Assembly: GCA_002682825.1 (NCBI GenBank)
Contig: NOKP01000013.1
Location: 1,267,351 to 1,331,350 of the forward strand
Origin: Neonectria sp. B-13
Taxonomy: Eukaryota; Ascomycota; Sordariomycetes; Hypocreales; Nectriaceae
Direction of reading: 5' to 3'
DNA: 64,000 nt
Positions within the stretch are counted from its first letter, which is position 1. Every line of letters begins with the position of its first letter. Under the pieces are notes generated by a model. The model had not been told where the DNA came from and did not search any database. It saw only the letters and a list, made by a program, of their open reading frames with translations. The position numbers and the translations under genes are program-made. This document shows, piece by piece, positions 1 to 12,900 of the stretch.

Positions 1-112
1 CGGTATCAGAAGACAGCCTCTTTGCTTCGTGGTCTTTCTGCCCCTGATGCAGCTGCTGCTTCTGAGCGTCAGCCTGGGGCGGCGGCGAGGCGGCTTCGTC
101 CTGTTGCGACAT
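1..112 (-). CDS. Possible N-terminus of a minus-strand protein (partial, runs off the left edge)
   Basis: Reading leftward from the ATG at 112-110, the frame stays open to the window edge (37 codons). It begins MSQQDEAASPPPQADAQKQQ and continues with charged, Gln/Ala-rich residues typical of a disordered N-terminus. The sequence just upstream on the minus strand has no long open frame and reads like a 5' leader. The family cannot be named from so short a piece, and a chance open frame is possible. The orientation would make it divergent from TOM1, with about 3.8 kb between the two start codons. Confidence 0.4.
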   Translation of the reverse strand, partial: MSQQDEAASPPPQADAQKQQLHQGQKDHEAKRLSSDT

Positions 113-3100
113 GGCTTCGACTGTGGTGGCTCCTTAGCCGTGGCTTCGTGGCTCGTTGCGGCAGGTGAAGTCGTCTTAGGAGTCGAGTGCCAGATACGTA
201 GGAAGGAGTTGATGTGGCCCCTCAATTGCCGGGGTTTTGCTGCAGAGAGGGATCAATCCGGCGTAGAAAGATGAGTAGTTGGATGCAGGAGAGGTGCTTG
301 GGCCAGGCGGCGAGGACAGGAATGTCAACGGTGACAAGAAATCCCGGGAGTTGTGGCGTTGAAGTTGGCGGTGCGGTGCTTCCTCCTACTCCTGGAGACT
401 CGGGACACGGGACAAACGAGATACTTGGGGGTTTCGAGGCGCCGGACCCTCCATAAAAAAACGGGGAACGGCCGGGTTATGCTAGTGGGGTGGTGTTGTT
501 AGCGGCCACCTGCCTGCCCGCCAGCCCGCCGACCTGACCACGGGCACCCAGCAGGCGCGCAGCTAACAGCGACCTAGGGGGTGGCAGGAGGCGGGATGTT
601 GAGGTGGGTCGGGGGTGCTGGAGCCTGGAAGACATCCTATAATTTGGGCTGGCAAGCCCTGGAATGGGAGCCCTTCGCCGAGGGCCGGGGATGGAGAGAG
701 ATGCACGGGAGTTCTTGGTCTGTTCTATTTGTAGCGCCTCCAGCAAGGCCGACGATTAAAGGAAGAGAGGCTGGAATCTACCATCTAGTCTAGGTATATC
801 ATCAAGCCCGTAGTAAGAGGTGGTTCATCAAATTCCAGCGGGTCAATCGGAAAGAACATGCGTTCCTTCAACTGCTTCGGGGTAGAACGAGCCAGAGTGC
901 GCGGAGGAATCGCGTGGAGCAAACGTGGACGTCAGCTGCTCCCTGGAAGTCTGATAAGCAGCTCTACCAACTACGGAGGGAACGCAGGGACTCGAAAACA
1001 GCACTTCATGCAACACCTCTCCTTGCATCATTGACGCTCACTCTGCTGACATTCGATTGTGTTGACACGCATCAAAGATGGCATCCGTGTATCCATCCAC
1101 CGGCCATGCCATCATGCGACTCTCGCTCTCTTCCAGGCACCTCACCTCGTACATACGCACCAACCTACCTTCTTCCACGTAATTACTCCTTATCTAACTT
1201 AGGCCTCGAATGAATACAGCATCTGGCGGTGTCGCTGTTCAGGTCCGATTGCTTGCGTTCCAGCCGCTGCCGAAAGCGGTCCGGAGGTTGGAACAATGCC
1301 TGTCCAGATCCCCTGGCCTGCAATTCCAGCGAATCCAACGAATCTAGCGATATTGTCTTGACACTCAACAGCCACCGCAGCGCACGCTGCACCGATCCCC
1401 GATTCACCACTCTCGCCCTCGCCCAGAACGAGCCAGGGCAAGCCTGCACAAGCCCTGGATTGGCAAGGACCGACAACCCAGGAGAAGCATCCAGGGCTGC
1501 CAACATGCCTGGGGAGTTGAGGAGTTGGGGAGTCACTTTCCAAGGCCTGTTTCAGTGTCCGTCCAGGGATGCACACTGCCAGTCAATCGTGTGCCCCCAA
1601 CTGCCTGTTTCACTACTAGTATTAGTATGGCGGCCTACCACGTAAGTTACTCCGTCCTCCTGGAACCGTCCGTGTCACTGTCTGCTCGCCTCGTACCTGA
1701 GTGTCTTGCTTGTTCCAGTGACCTTCATCACAAATGCACAAGGTATTTGTGTCGCCAAGGCATTCTCCCTTGTCACTGCTGCCGCTGTCCCAGTCTCCCT
1801 TGCCTTTAAGCGACCTCCCCCCTGCGACTCTCTATTCGTGCCTATTAAAGTGGTCCACGCGGCTGCCTTTGAGGCTGATGAGCCCTCTCCTTCAGGTGCT
1901 CTGTGATTGCACTAACGCAGGGGCGGCTTTGGCGACGACCGCAGGTCCCGTGCTAAATCCCGGGCTCCGAGAAGGGCCGTTGCCCCCAAAAAGTCAGAAA
2001 ACGAGCCAACCCGAACACTAATTGTAAATTTATCGAGTCGCGTCGTGTATGACGTAACGAGGATCAACGTGTCAGGTATTAGTGGGGTGAAGTGCTGAAC
2101 TGTGAATCTGTCCTCGCTCCGATTATTCCAGGTTGTCAAGATACGCGGGGTCTCGTGTAACTTCGTTGTCTCATATTACTCACCAAATACTCAGAGAATG
2201 GTGGGTAAATGAGCAATGCAGGTGCCAGAATAAAGCTTACCGTAAACAAATACATGGTTCTATGGAAGTATCTACTAGCACACAAAGCATAGTAGTCTAT
2301 TTGTACAGCTGTCATTTTCGCTACCCTACACAAATTCACAACCCGGAACTATTGACTCTCTCATCTTACCAGGACCTTATGTTTATGAGCATACAACATC
2401 TCGGACAACTACAAGGCCGTGTCTTGAATGTGCAAGTTTTCGGAGTTTGACCAAATTTCCTTTCAGTCAGTGCAAGAGAAATACGATCCCAAGTTCAAAC
2501 GAAAGTCCCAGTGGTACTTATTGCGGAAGAGAAAGAACAGATTGTTCGCACAGAAGATCCCAGTATGACACGAAATTTACCATGTGAGCTTCCGCGTAAC
2601 CTTCCATTGGCTGGACCACAGATGGGAGAATGGAAAAACATAGAATCAGGAAGACATCATGATACAACGCACTGGTATCATTGACTTCCATGACAAATAG
2701 CGGCTGCAGAGTCAGTGGCAAACAATCATGCACTCTGCAGCTTTATCTTTGCTCATGTTCGTAGCATGGATCAGACTCGGACACTCAACGCCGCAGGTGA
2801 CAAGAGGTAAACAAACAAACAACCCCGCGCAAGAGGTTGAAACAAGCGTGGGTTGGAAACGAAGCTCAGGCACCTAGTACCGAGCGTTACTAATAGAAGC
2901 ACAGCCACCTCGGACACTCAACGCCCAGTCCAAGCCGGTCAAGAGCTGACAGGCAGCGACGAATGTTTGTACGCAGTGGATAATCACACCACCTAGTTTA
3001 AAGGTCTGATGCAATCAGAGCCAGCAGGACGACTTTGGAGCACCAACAATGGCCACAAAGCTATATCTGGGGAACTCGAGTGGTCCAGCGTCACGCCCAG

Positions 3101-3930
3101 GACCAGGCTGTAGGTACTGTGTACTTAGCTGCAGGCAGTGAGACTCCTTCATGAAAGGTGGAGGGCCAGAAGCCGAAAGATAATCCGGCCCTTCGGCGAC
3201 CCGATTTGGCCGTGCCTCTAGGTTGTACCATGTAGCCTAAGCATTGCCCCGAAGGTACTTCCTATTCACCCTAGCAGCTTCCACCTACACAGGTACACCT
3301 ATTACGCAAAGGCCCACCTGCACTTCTCAACCTGACGATTTGGCATACGCCTTTTCCCACTTCTTCACCTTCTCTCCACATTCTCGCCAACCGTTCTTCT
3401 CTTCATCCAGGAGATCGTCTCGTTTTCCCATAATAGCTGTCTACCTGTGAGGTGGGCCAAGCTGATTTCCTCTCGAGCCGATCCGATTCCGCCCGTTGCA
3501 AAGCTGTTCCAGAGGCCGACCTGCACTCGACCTTGGACTGCTAATCAAGCTTTATCGGCCGCCAACGACTCTCTCCCGGTGACTGCGACCGCGCCTTCTC
3601 CTTCGCCCTGTCACCAGAACAGTGTTCTCAGCCAGAGACACTGTTCTTTTTCTCGATAGCCTGGTCCGGGCCACCGGTGACGCTTGGACGACCCGCAACC
3701 TCCAAAACTTCCATCTGCAACCCCGCCGAGCCTGACCGACCGATATTCGGCAAGCGTCAAGCATATCATCCCGGCACAAGCCCAACAACCCCCCCGATAC
3801 CAAGAGCTGCCTAGGACCAGATACTGCGCCTCGCAGAGCAAAACTGTCACTGTGGCGGGTCAGTTAACCCGGTCGTAGTGGAGGGGGAGCTCACTTTGTT
3901 TTTTGCGGCTCCGCCGCTTTCACATTCACG
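113..3930. other. Gene-poor interval upstream of TOM1
   Basis: No frame here has coding character that I can support. The last ~700 bases (about 3240-3930) are pyrimidine-rich and are probably the long 5' leader or promoter of TOM1. The part around 2100-2800 looks richer in A and T than the flanks. A 17-base direct repeat lies at 2775-2925. No transposase or reverse transcriptase fragment was recognised. Confidence 0.5.
2775..2925. repeat. Pair of 17-bp direct repeats, ~133 bp apart
   Basis: The string ctcggacactcaacgcc occurs at about 2776-2792 and again at 2909-2925. The flanks of the two copies differ. It could be a relic of a small insertion or duplication. No open frame or inverted terminal repeat was seen with it. 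Confidence 0.6.
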
Positions 3931-6900
3931 ATGGGGAAGATTACCAAGCCGATGCAGCAGAAGCACAAGGAGACTTTGGTAAGCCCTTGGACCCTGTCTT
4001 CTTATGTTAAACCAAAGTTGCTAACAGCCTCGCTAGTCTCCTTGGCTGAAGGGCTACGTCGAGTCGGCTTCCTCAACCCCTCTGCCTCTCTTACCACAAC
4101 ACCTCGCCAGCTTTCCATCACGATGGCCGTTCGGACGAGGCGATCTCTACCACTGGATACCGCTGTTGAACCGGTTCGACAGTCTCCTCGAGCACTTTTG
4201 TGCGACCTACAAACTGAATGAGGGCCCTCAATCTCGCGACTTTGGATGCGATGTCCTTCTCAACCAGACCAAGGAGGGAGCGTTCAGTAGTGAGAGACAG
4301 TGGTCCATGAAGGAGCTGGAGGACCACGGGTTTCCGGTCGACGGAGATAGACAGCTCATCGAACTGGTTCTCAGATTCACTCGAATGCTACTTGAGCACT
4401 GTGGGAACAGAAGCATTTATGCTAGCAGCGCTCACCTCAACGATCTTCTCCATACTACTTCATTGTCCGTTCTCATCGCCACCCTCGAGGTTGGTTCTGA
4501 GCTGGCCCAAAGATACCAAGCATCCGTCAAGCGTATCGGAAACGCTTCTAGACAGATCAGCACCGCATTGCTCGCGAACCACTACAACATCGACCTTGAC
4601 CGCGTCCAGCAACTGGCCTTGCCATTCGTCAAAACTCCCATCATCAGTCTGTCAGACCCCGTGCCCTCTCACACCCCCGGTTCCGCCAAAGGGAAGGAAA
4701 GAGCACAAGGTGCCAGTGCCAAGACAGTCACCTCGATGCATGCCAACGACCTAGTTACCCTCGCCTCGTCCGAAGAGAACCAATGGAACAGTTGGGGTGA
4801 CGTGAAGGTTGGCTACTACCCCCAGGCAGCGGCCCAAGAATCTGCGGCTCCTATCGACCAGGGCCGGACATCAGCCCCATCCACCCCGACGCCACTAAGA
4901 CGCAGCTCTACGATGACTTCCCATCAGCACCAGACGCCCAAATCGCGGAACCACTTTGCAGATGATTCGTCTCCTCTTGGGCCCCGCACACCCGGGATTA
5001 CGGATGAACCTGCAGCTCCAGGACCTAAGACGTTTGAGCTGCCTCAGTCAGTCGTTGCCTCGACGTCCGTGTATGATCTGATTTCAAGATGCCCCGCAGA
5101 CTTGCCGTCAGCGTCCAAATATGAGGCCTTTCACCGACTCAGAGCGGCCAAGGTTCTAATGGGTTCACGGGAAGCTCGACAACAGCTGCTGGCTGTCCGC
5201 TTACTGGCAATTACCAACCTGGCCTATATACACACTGAGTCGAACTTCATTGAAAAGGTTCTTCGTCAGGATGCAGACGAGACCCGCAGATTCCAGCTGG
5301 TGTACCAACTCGCTGAATTGATCCATCCCTCAAGTGATGGCAAGGTCGACATTCCCATGTGGTTGCAAGCAATTGCCCTCGCTTTACTCGAGGCAATCTC
5401 AAACTTCCACGCCAGATGCCAGGATGTTTTATCTGCTCTCAACGCAAATGTCAACCATGGAATCTTGCTCTACGTCATCCGGAAAGCGGTTGCCGGTATG
5501 AAGGAGGACAATGATGGTGACAAGGGCGATCAAGTCACTGAGACAGATGAATGGCGAAACAACTTGTTCTCTCTCACTCTCCACTTATCAATGGCAACCC
5601 GCGTCGGCAGCGAGATGGTTTCTGCAGGTCTAATGGAGATCCTTGTTGAGATTCTCAACATCCGCTCAGCCGTGGCGCAGCGCAATCATTCCATGGTTCT
5701 TGCTTTCCTTGATGGTCTTATTTGGACCTACCAGAATGCCTTCACAGCCTTTTTCAATGCCAAGGGCTTGGATGCCGTGGCCCAGTTGGTTGTGGATACA
5801 GTTAACGAGGCTCAAACCCTCCAGAAATTAGGACAAGGCATAACACAAGGACAACAGTCTGGAGCTGTTGACTATGATATACCGTACTACCAGCAGCAAA
5901 CACTGAAGTGGCTGCTCAAGTTTGTCCATCACATCATGTCCAACTCGTACAGCTACGGCGGCAATACGGATCGCCTCCTTCGCAACCTGGCAGACAAGTC
6001 TGATCTCCTAGCAAGCCTGCGGGACATCATCGAGGACAAGAAGGGTTTTGGCTCTGTGGTTTGGACGAATACTGTTACCATCCTCAGTGATTTCATCAAC
6101 AACGACCCCACAAGTTTTGCAGCCATCTCCGAATCGGGGATGATCAGGACCTATCTGGAGGCCATCACTGGTCGCCCCCTTTCCAAGGAGGTTGTCGAAG
6201 AGCAGAAGGCGAGCGACCGAGATGGAGATGGTTCTGATTCCCAGGACGGCGCTACCCCATCCGTCCTCGACCAGGATCCTCGCCCACACCCCCCCACCGA
6301 GGAATCCCTTCAAGGAAGGTCTCTCGAGACGTTGGGTTCGGGAATTCTCCCTTCTACCGACGCCATCACGGTGGTCCCTCAAGTACTCAACTCAATATCC
6401 TTGAACAGCGTGGGAATGAGGATGGTTGTCGCTTCAAGAGCTTTCGACAGCTTTCTGGAGATTTTCGAAAGCCCTACACATGTTCGGTGCATGGAGATGG
6501 ACGCCGAGTTGGCTAACAATGTCGGCGCCAGTTTCGATGAGCTTGCTCGCCACCACCCATCCTTGCGGACATCAATCTCAAATGCAGTTATCGACTTGGT
6601 CGCCCGAGTTCGCTTCCTTGGCATCGAAAAGGCAAGAACTGCGAATTGGGGTGCGAAGCTGCTGCTCGTCGAATCTGATGACAAGTCCAAGTCTGCTGCT
6701 GAGATCGCCGGTGAAAAGCCATCTGACAAGGGCAAGGGGCCCGTTGTCACCGAAGATACCGATGTTGACATGTCCGATGCTCTGATCTCAGCACCAGCTG
6801 AAAGCCGCGATGACAACCCCGCAGACTCATCCAAGAACTCGATAATCCCTTATATCTTTGCTCTCGGCAGCTTCTTGAGCTCTTACATGTCGAATTCCAT

Positions 6901-9900
6901 TTTGAAGACAAACTTCGTGCAGGGCGGAGGTCTCGAGCTGTTGCTTGATATTTGCGAGTCTCCCAGCCTTGAGACTGGGTTTGGCGACTCGCTCGCCTCA
7001 AGGATTATCAGCCAAGTGGTTTCACAACTTGTTGAACATTCTCCAATCCGCGGATTACCCTCTCTCCTTCGACGCGCTCAGTCTGCTGTTGATACTCTAC
7101 ATCCCTTGGCAACGAAAACAGATGCTCTGCCGCCCTACTTTGCGCCCATTCTAGCTGCAGACCCAAGCTCGGTCTCTAGCGAGCATGACCTCTCCGAAGT
7201 TACCAAAAACGGCACAAAAATCATCAAGGCCCTCCTCAATTCGCAGACGTTCATCAAGATCGTCTCCGATTGCTTTGCTACGTCCAGGTCCAACTCTCTG
7301 CAGTTATACCCGATCAACGTTTACGACTACTACCTGGGCCTAGTCAAGTCTATTGGCCCGCTATTGCGTGGCGTACTTGCAGAAGAGGCGGGTGAACTGA
7401 CCGTCGTTCCTCAACACTGGTCGTTTAGACGCCATGCTCCATTGGCTGAAGGAACTTCAGGTATCAGCAACCCCGAGCCGGTTAGCGATGATAGTGCCTC
7501 GTTGCCGGACATGCTGGATAGTGCAGGGAACTGGCAGTCTAAGAGCGGAGCAGATGAGCCGGGTCCGACCCGTCCAACAGAGGAGGAACAGGCGAGTCCC
7601 CGGTTCAAGAATTACGAAACACTTCGAGTTCTCCTTCACCCGATGATTCCGACAACGTTTCCTCTGTTCCAGACGCTTGGAAAGGCATTGCTGCCTCGCC
7701 GCGAGCGAGATCCTCGGGACCCCTATCCTAGACCTCGCCACTTGGAAATCGCCAGGGCTCTTGCCGATACTGTTCTAAGCCAACTGAGGCCATCTGTCGC
7801 GAATCCCGATCCAACATCGAAAGACTTCCATTTCTGGATCATCATGCTCCACACGATTACTGAGATGTTGATCGATCACCCCACTACTCGCTCGAACGAT
7901 CGCTCGAATGTCCAGATTATTATGCCTGTTCTTCTTGCGTTCAAGGACGAGGGTGGTATGAATGTGCTGAACTCGATGCTCAAGGTTTTCTCTCAGGCAG
8001 TCCTTGAGGGCCCAGATGCGGCCTCTGACGAGTCTTCCAAGTCTAAGGTCGCTGCATTTGGACTCAAGAAGATCCTGGATTTGTATCTGACTCTCGTCAA
8101 TGGGAAATATCTTTCGGAGACTAGCAACCATTTTACCTTGCAGCCTCGTACTGGAGACAGGTCTCAAACGCCTCATTTCTACCAACAACTTGTCGTCGAG
8201 TTCCGAGCGGCGATCCTACCTGAAATTACCCAGTTGTGGGATTCCGACTTTGTGGAAAAGGTCCCTCACCAGACTGTGATTCGATTGCTCGACATTCTGA
8301 AGGTGATAGCTGCGGGTGACCATGAGCCTCAGACAGCTCCCAGAGAGAGAGTCCCGTACCAGCTCTTCAAATACACGGATGTGCGCTTCGATTGGCATTC
8401 CCACCGGGCGGTCGTCGAGGATCTCTTGAATAAGGGTTTCGAAGCAGATTTGGTCCATGAAGCAGTCTACAGAGCCAATGGAAATGTAGCCAATGCGCGG
8501 GATTATTGCATATCCCATAAGGCCGGGCTTGCTGGCCCCCGAAATCCTATTCCACCAGAAGACTCTGATACATCGGCCTTGAAAGAGACTAGCAACACCT
8601 CGAATGACGCCGAACAGTCGAACCGACCGAGCACGTCCGAGCCAGACCGCATGTCTTTAGATGGCCCTCCAGAACTTGCCGCCCCTGATCTTGCAGACAG
8701 GTTCCTAGGAGAAGCCCTGGGCGAAATCATCGACCGCTCATCTCAAGCTACCGACGAGACTCGCGAAACCCCCAGTATGACCAATGAGTCTCAAACTATT
8801 GATGCTTCGGCTGCGAACGCTACAGAGCCCACTTCCGACCAGACCCCGGAAACCCACCTTGTGGCTCGGAAGGAGGATGTGGATAATTACCGCGAGAAGT
8901 TGCGAGAGAACATGATTGACAGGTGCCTGGATGTGATTCGAGCCCATCCTGAATCCGCCATTGAGATTTCCGAGCTCATCCAGGTCATGATTCTCCGGCA
9001 ACAGAATAGTGACGCCTACGAGGAAGTTGGCTCAACTTTGACATTTGCACTCTCCTCATTGGCATTGGACGAGGAGGAGAAGAAGCGGAATGGGAAGTGC
9101 ATCGCTGCATATGCTCACCTACTCGCGTTGCTTCTCCAGGATGAGAGCTTCTTCGAAAGCAACACTGAAATTCTCAGGGAGAGGATTGATGAGTATGTGG
9201 GTTTCTTGAAGACTTCGCCATCCACCCCTGCGGACGAAATGCCTCCTTGGATTCCATACATTTTCTTAGTTGTGGAGACTCTCCTCTGTCACGACGAGCG
9301 ACCCATTGCTGCCCAGTGGAAAGCACCAAAGTCTTTGGATGAGCCTTTGGCTGACCCTGTGGTTGAGATGCGCGAACCGCTGGTTGATGACGCGCGACGT
9401 GTCGACATACTCGAATCTCTCATAGAATTACTCCCACGAGTAGGAAGGGAAGAGACCCTGGCAGTCTCCGCATTGAGGGTGCTGGTGATTTTGACACGAA
9501 ACCGGCGCTTGGCCAAGCTGGTTGGCGACAAAAAGAACTTGCAACGGCTATTTCTTATGGCGAAACAGCTGTCGGGCTCAGGCTCAGAACGCTTCAAGCA
9601 AACGAAGCTGTTGGCACACATCATGACTATCCTCCGCCATATTGTGGAAGACGAGGAAATCATCAAGCAAATCATGCGTGCAGAGATCAAAGTTGGTTTC
9701 CCGACTCTTCAGCGCAACCCGCGTGGTCATTCCGACGTTTCCAACTATCTCCGAGCAATGGCGCCAGTCGCTCTTCGGGCCCCTGACTTGTTTGTGGATG
9801 TTAGCAATGAAATGCTCAGATTTGCGAGATGGACCTCTCAATCAGCCGACGGCTCTCGCTCACAGCCTCTGGCTTTGAAGAGCAGCGAGCAGGACACCGA

Positions 9901-12900
9901 CAAGGTCGGTGAACCAGGACAAGACGCTCAAGACTTTGCGGTTGAAGACATCAAGCCATCGACCGAGCCAGTGGACAAAGAAATGACCGACGCACACAAA
10001 CCGCACCACGAGAGTAAGCGACCTGTGGTCGAGAACCCAGACGGTGTAATCCACTTTCTTCTTTGTGAACTGGTGAACTACCGCGAGGTAGATGACAAGG
10101 AAGTTCCGACCACGGACAAGGACCCCAAGGCAGATACGCAGGCGATATCCGAGGCCCAACCTCCAGCTTCGAAGGAGAGTACTGTGACGGACGCAAAGGA
10201 CAAAAAGCCCGCCAAGCCCGTCTTCAAAGCTGAGGAACACCCCATCTTTGTCTACAGGTGCTTTCTGCTGAACTGTTTGGCCGAACTCCTCCAAAGCTAC
10301 AACAGGACGAAGATGGAGTTTATCAATTTCAAACGCAGCGCTCCTCTGACAACAAGCACACCGATTAAGCCTCGATCTAGCGTTCTGAACTACTTGATCT
10401 ACGATTTGCTGTGCCAGGGCAACCTGAGCGGAACGGTGGACAGCATTGCTTCAAAGAAAAAAGCAGCAACGTCTGCTCAGGCGCAAAAGGTTTTGGTTGC
10501 TTTGGTTGCAAAGACTAGCGAAAAAGCCCTCGACCGCGGAAAGGACAAGTTTGCATACGACGATGAGCCAGATCTACTATTTGTGCGCAAATTCGTCCTC
10601 GACACGATGCTCAAGGCCTACGAGAGGGCACCAATCTCGGATGAGCCACTTGAGATTCGGTATTCCCGGATGCAATGCCTGGCTGAGCTAATGAACTACA
10701 TGGTTGGCGAGAGAGACAAGGACCCAAGCACCAATGGCAGAGCTTCCGATGGCACCCAAGCTCGCTCGCATGCACAGTTGCGTCGACTGATGTATGAGAA
10801 AGGCTATCTTGACAAACTAACGACTTCTATCGCGGAGATCAACCTCAACTACCCCGGCGTGAAACGCGCTATTAAGTACATCCTGCGTGTCCTCCGGGTC
10901 CTGACCGAGACCGCAAAGGAATTGAGCCACTCCAACATCCTGCCCTCTGACGGTCTTTCTGATCATGGCGACGACGACATCGCTTCTACCTCCTCTCTTT
11001 CTGATTTAGACGATGATCGGGAAGAAACCCCTGACTTGTATCGAAATTCTGCTCTTGGCATGCTTGAGCCACGAGGCGACGATGACGATTCCGATGAAGA
11101 CGAGGACGACGATGACGAGGACATGTATGGCGACGAATACGACGACGACGAGATGGACTACGGAGAAGATGACATGTCTGAGGATGCCGAAGATAACATC
11201 AGCGACGAAGATGAGGAGCTTAGCCAAATGGGTGAGATTGAAGGCCTCCACGGTGAACCTGGCGTTGTCGAGGTCATCATGGACGAAGATGATGACGAGG
11301 AAGACAGTGAGGATGATGACGATGACGATGAAGTCGACTCTGAGGATATGGAGGACGTGGAAGATGAAGTTGAGATCGTTGATGAAGACGGCAACCCAAT
11401 CGATGATGATGGAAATTCTGGCTGGGAAAGTGCAAGCCACGACGAAAATGACGAAGAGCCCGATGAAGACGACCTTGACTACGATGCAGACATTCACGAT
11501 CAACGACTTGAGATTGGTCCTGGTGATCTCATTGGTGGCATGGCCCGGGCTATGATGGGAGACGATGGTGGTTATGACCCAGACTTGTTGGATGGGCTGG
11601 ATGACCACTATCTTGATGAAGGCCATGAAGATGGTATGTCTTTACTTCGGCCGTCTTCGATTGAATTGCTGGTGCTAACAGTGACTAGATGACGAGGAAG
11701 ATGACGAAGATGTGGAGGATGAAGAATACATCTACGACGATGATTACCCTCGTAAGAGCACCATCAGCCCCAGGCCCCGATGAACATTTGTTAACATGGC
11801 AGTAGTTGACGAGCAGCCCTCATCGATACCGATCCTTGGATGGGACGAGGTCCAACCTAATGCCGATGAACGCCATCGTCAAATGTTCATGATGGAGAAC
11901 CAAAACAGGAGACGGTTGCTTACTAGAGTTGATAACCGTAGTCCCTTCCCTCCAGGTTTCATGGTAGGGTCTAGTCGGGACAGCATCGGCGGTAAGCTCT
12001 GTTCTGCTACTCATTTTTTTCTAATGCTAATCTTTCTTCAAGACTTTCGTAGCTACTTTTCGCGAACGCATCGTACTGGCGCACCCCAGCCCAACTCCGA
12101 CGATGGTGCAAACCCGCTTCTTCGACGTACAGACCAAGGTCGTGAAGGCTCACAGCGGCCTGGTCACTCTCATTCGATTGGGCTGAGACTGCCTGAAGGC
12201 ATCTTTGGTCCAGGTGGCCGACATGCCGTCGACGGGCCTATGGGATTCCTCGGAGAGCTGATGGAGTTCCTTCCGATCATGGGTCGGAACGGTCAACATG
12301 CTTTCCACTTGCAAATCACTGGTCCTGGAGGCACCACCCGTGAAGCAAGAGATTTTGGCCCCATTCGAGGGTCTAGGAGCGAGCAAAGACGAGATGGACC
12401 AGCACAAGAACCCCAACATGCAGTTGCGTTCTCCATCGAGTCTACCTTGGGACGTTATCAAGAAGAGGCGCGAATGATCTTCGGGTCGGCCCATCCTGCT
12501 GAGGCCTCAAAGCTCTACAACGCTATCATGATCAAGCTTACTCCAGCCGCCATCGAACTCGAAAAGAAGGTCAAGGCAGAGGAAGCCGAGACGCAAAAAC
12601 GCATCCAAGAAGAACGCAAGAAGCTCGAGGACGAGCAGCGTTTGGTCCGAGAAGCTAAGGAAGCCGAAGAGAAGGCGCAGAAAGAGAAGAGAGAAGTCGA
12701 AGAACGCGAGGCGGCAGAAAGAGCTGCTTCAGAGGCTGCCGCTAACAACACTCAAAGTGGATCTGCTGAGATTCAGCACGACAGCACTGCTATGGAAGGT
12801 GTCGAACAGACACGGTCTCGCCCAGAGCGTCCGGATGCCCAGGTCGAGATCGTACCAGCATCTGATGAACCCCGTGTTATGACCATGATCAGAGGCGAGG

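Noticed and set aside
905..990. tRNA-like string on the minus strand (TAGTTGGTAGAGC followed by an anticodon-like stretch)
   Set aside because: The D-arm is shortened and there is no GTTCRANNC T-loop at the right distance, so the cloverleaf cannot be closed. At most it is a degenerate relic.
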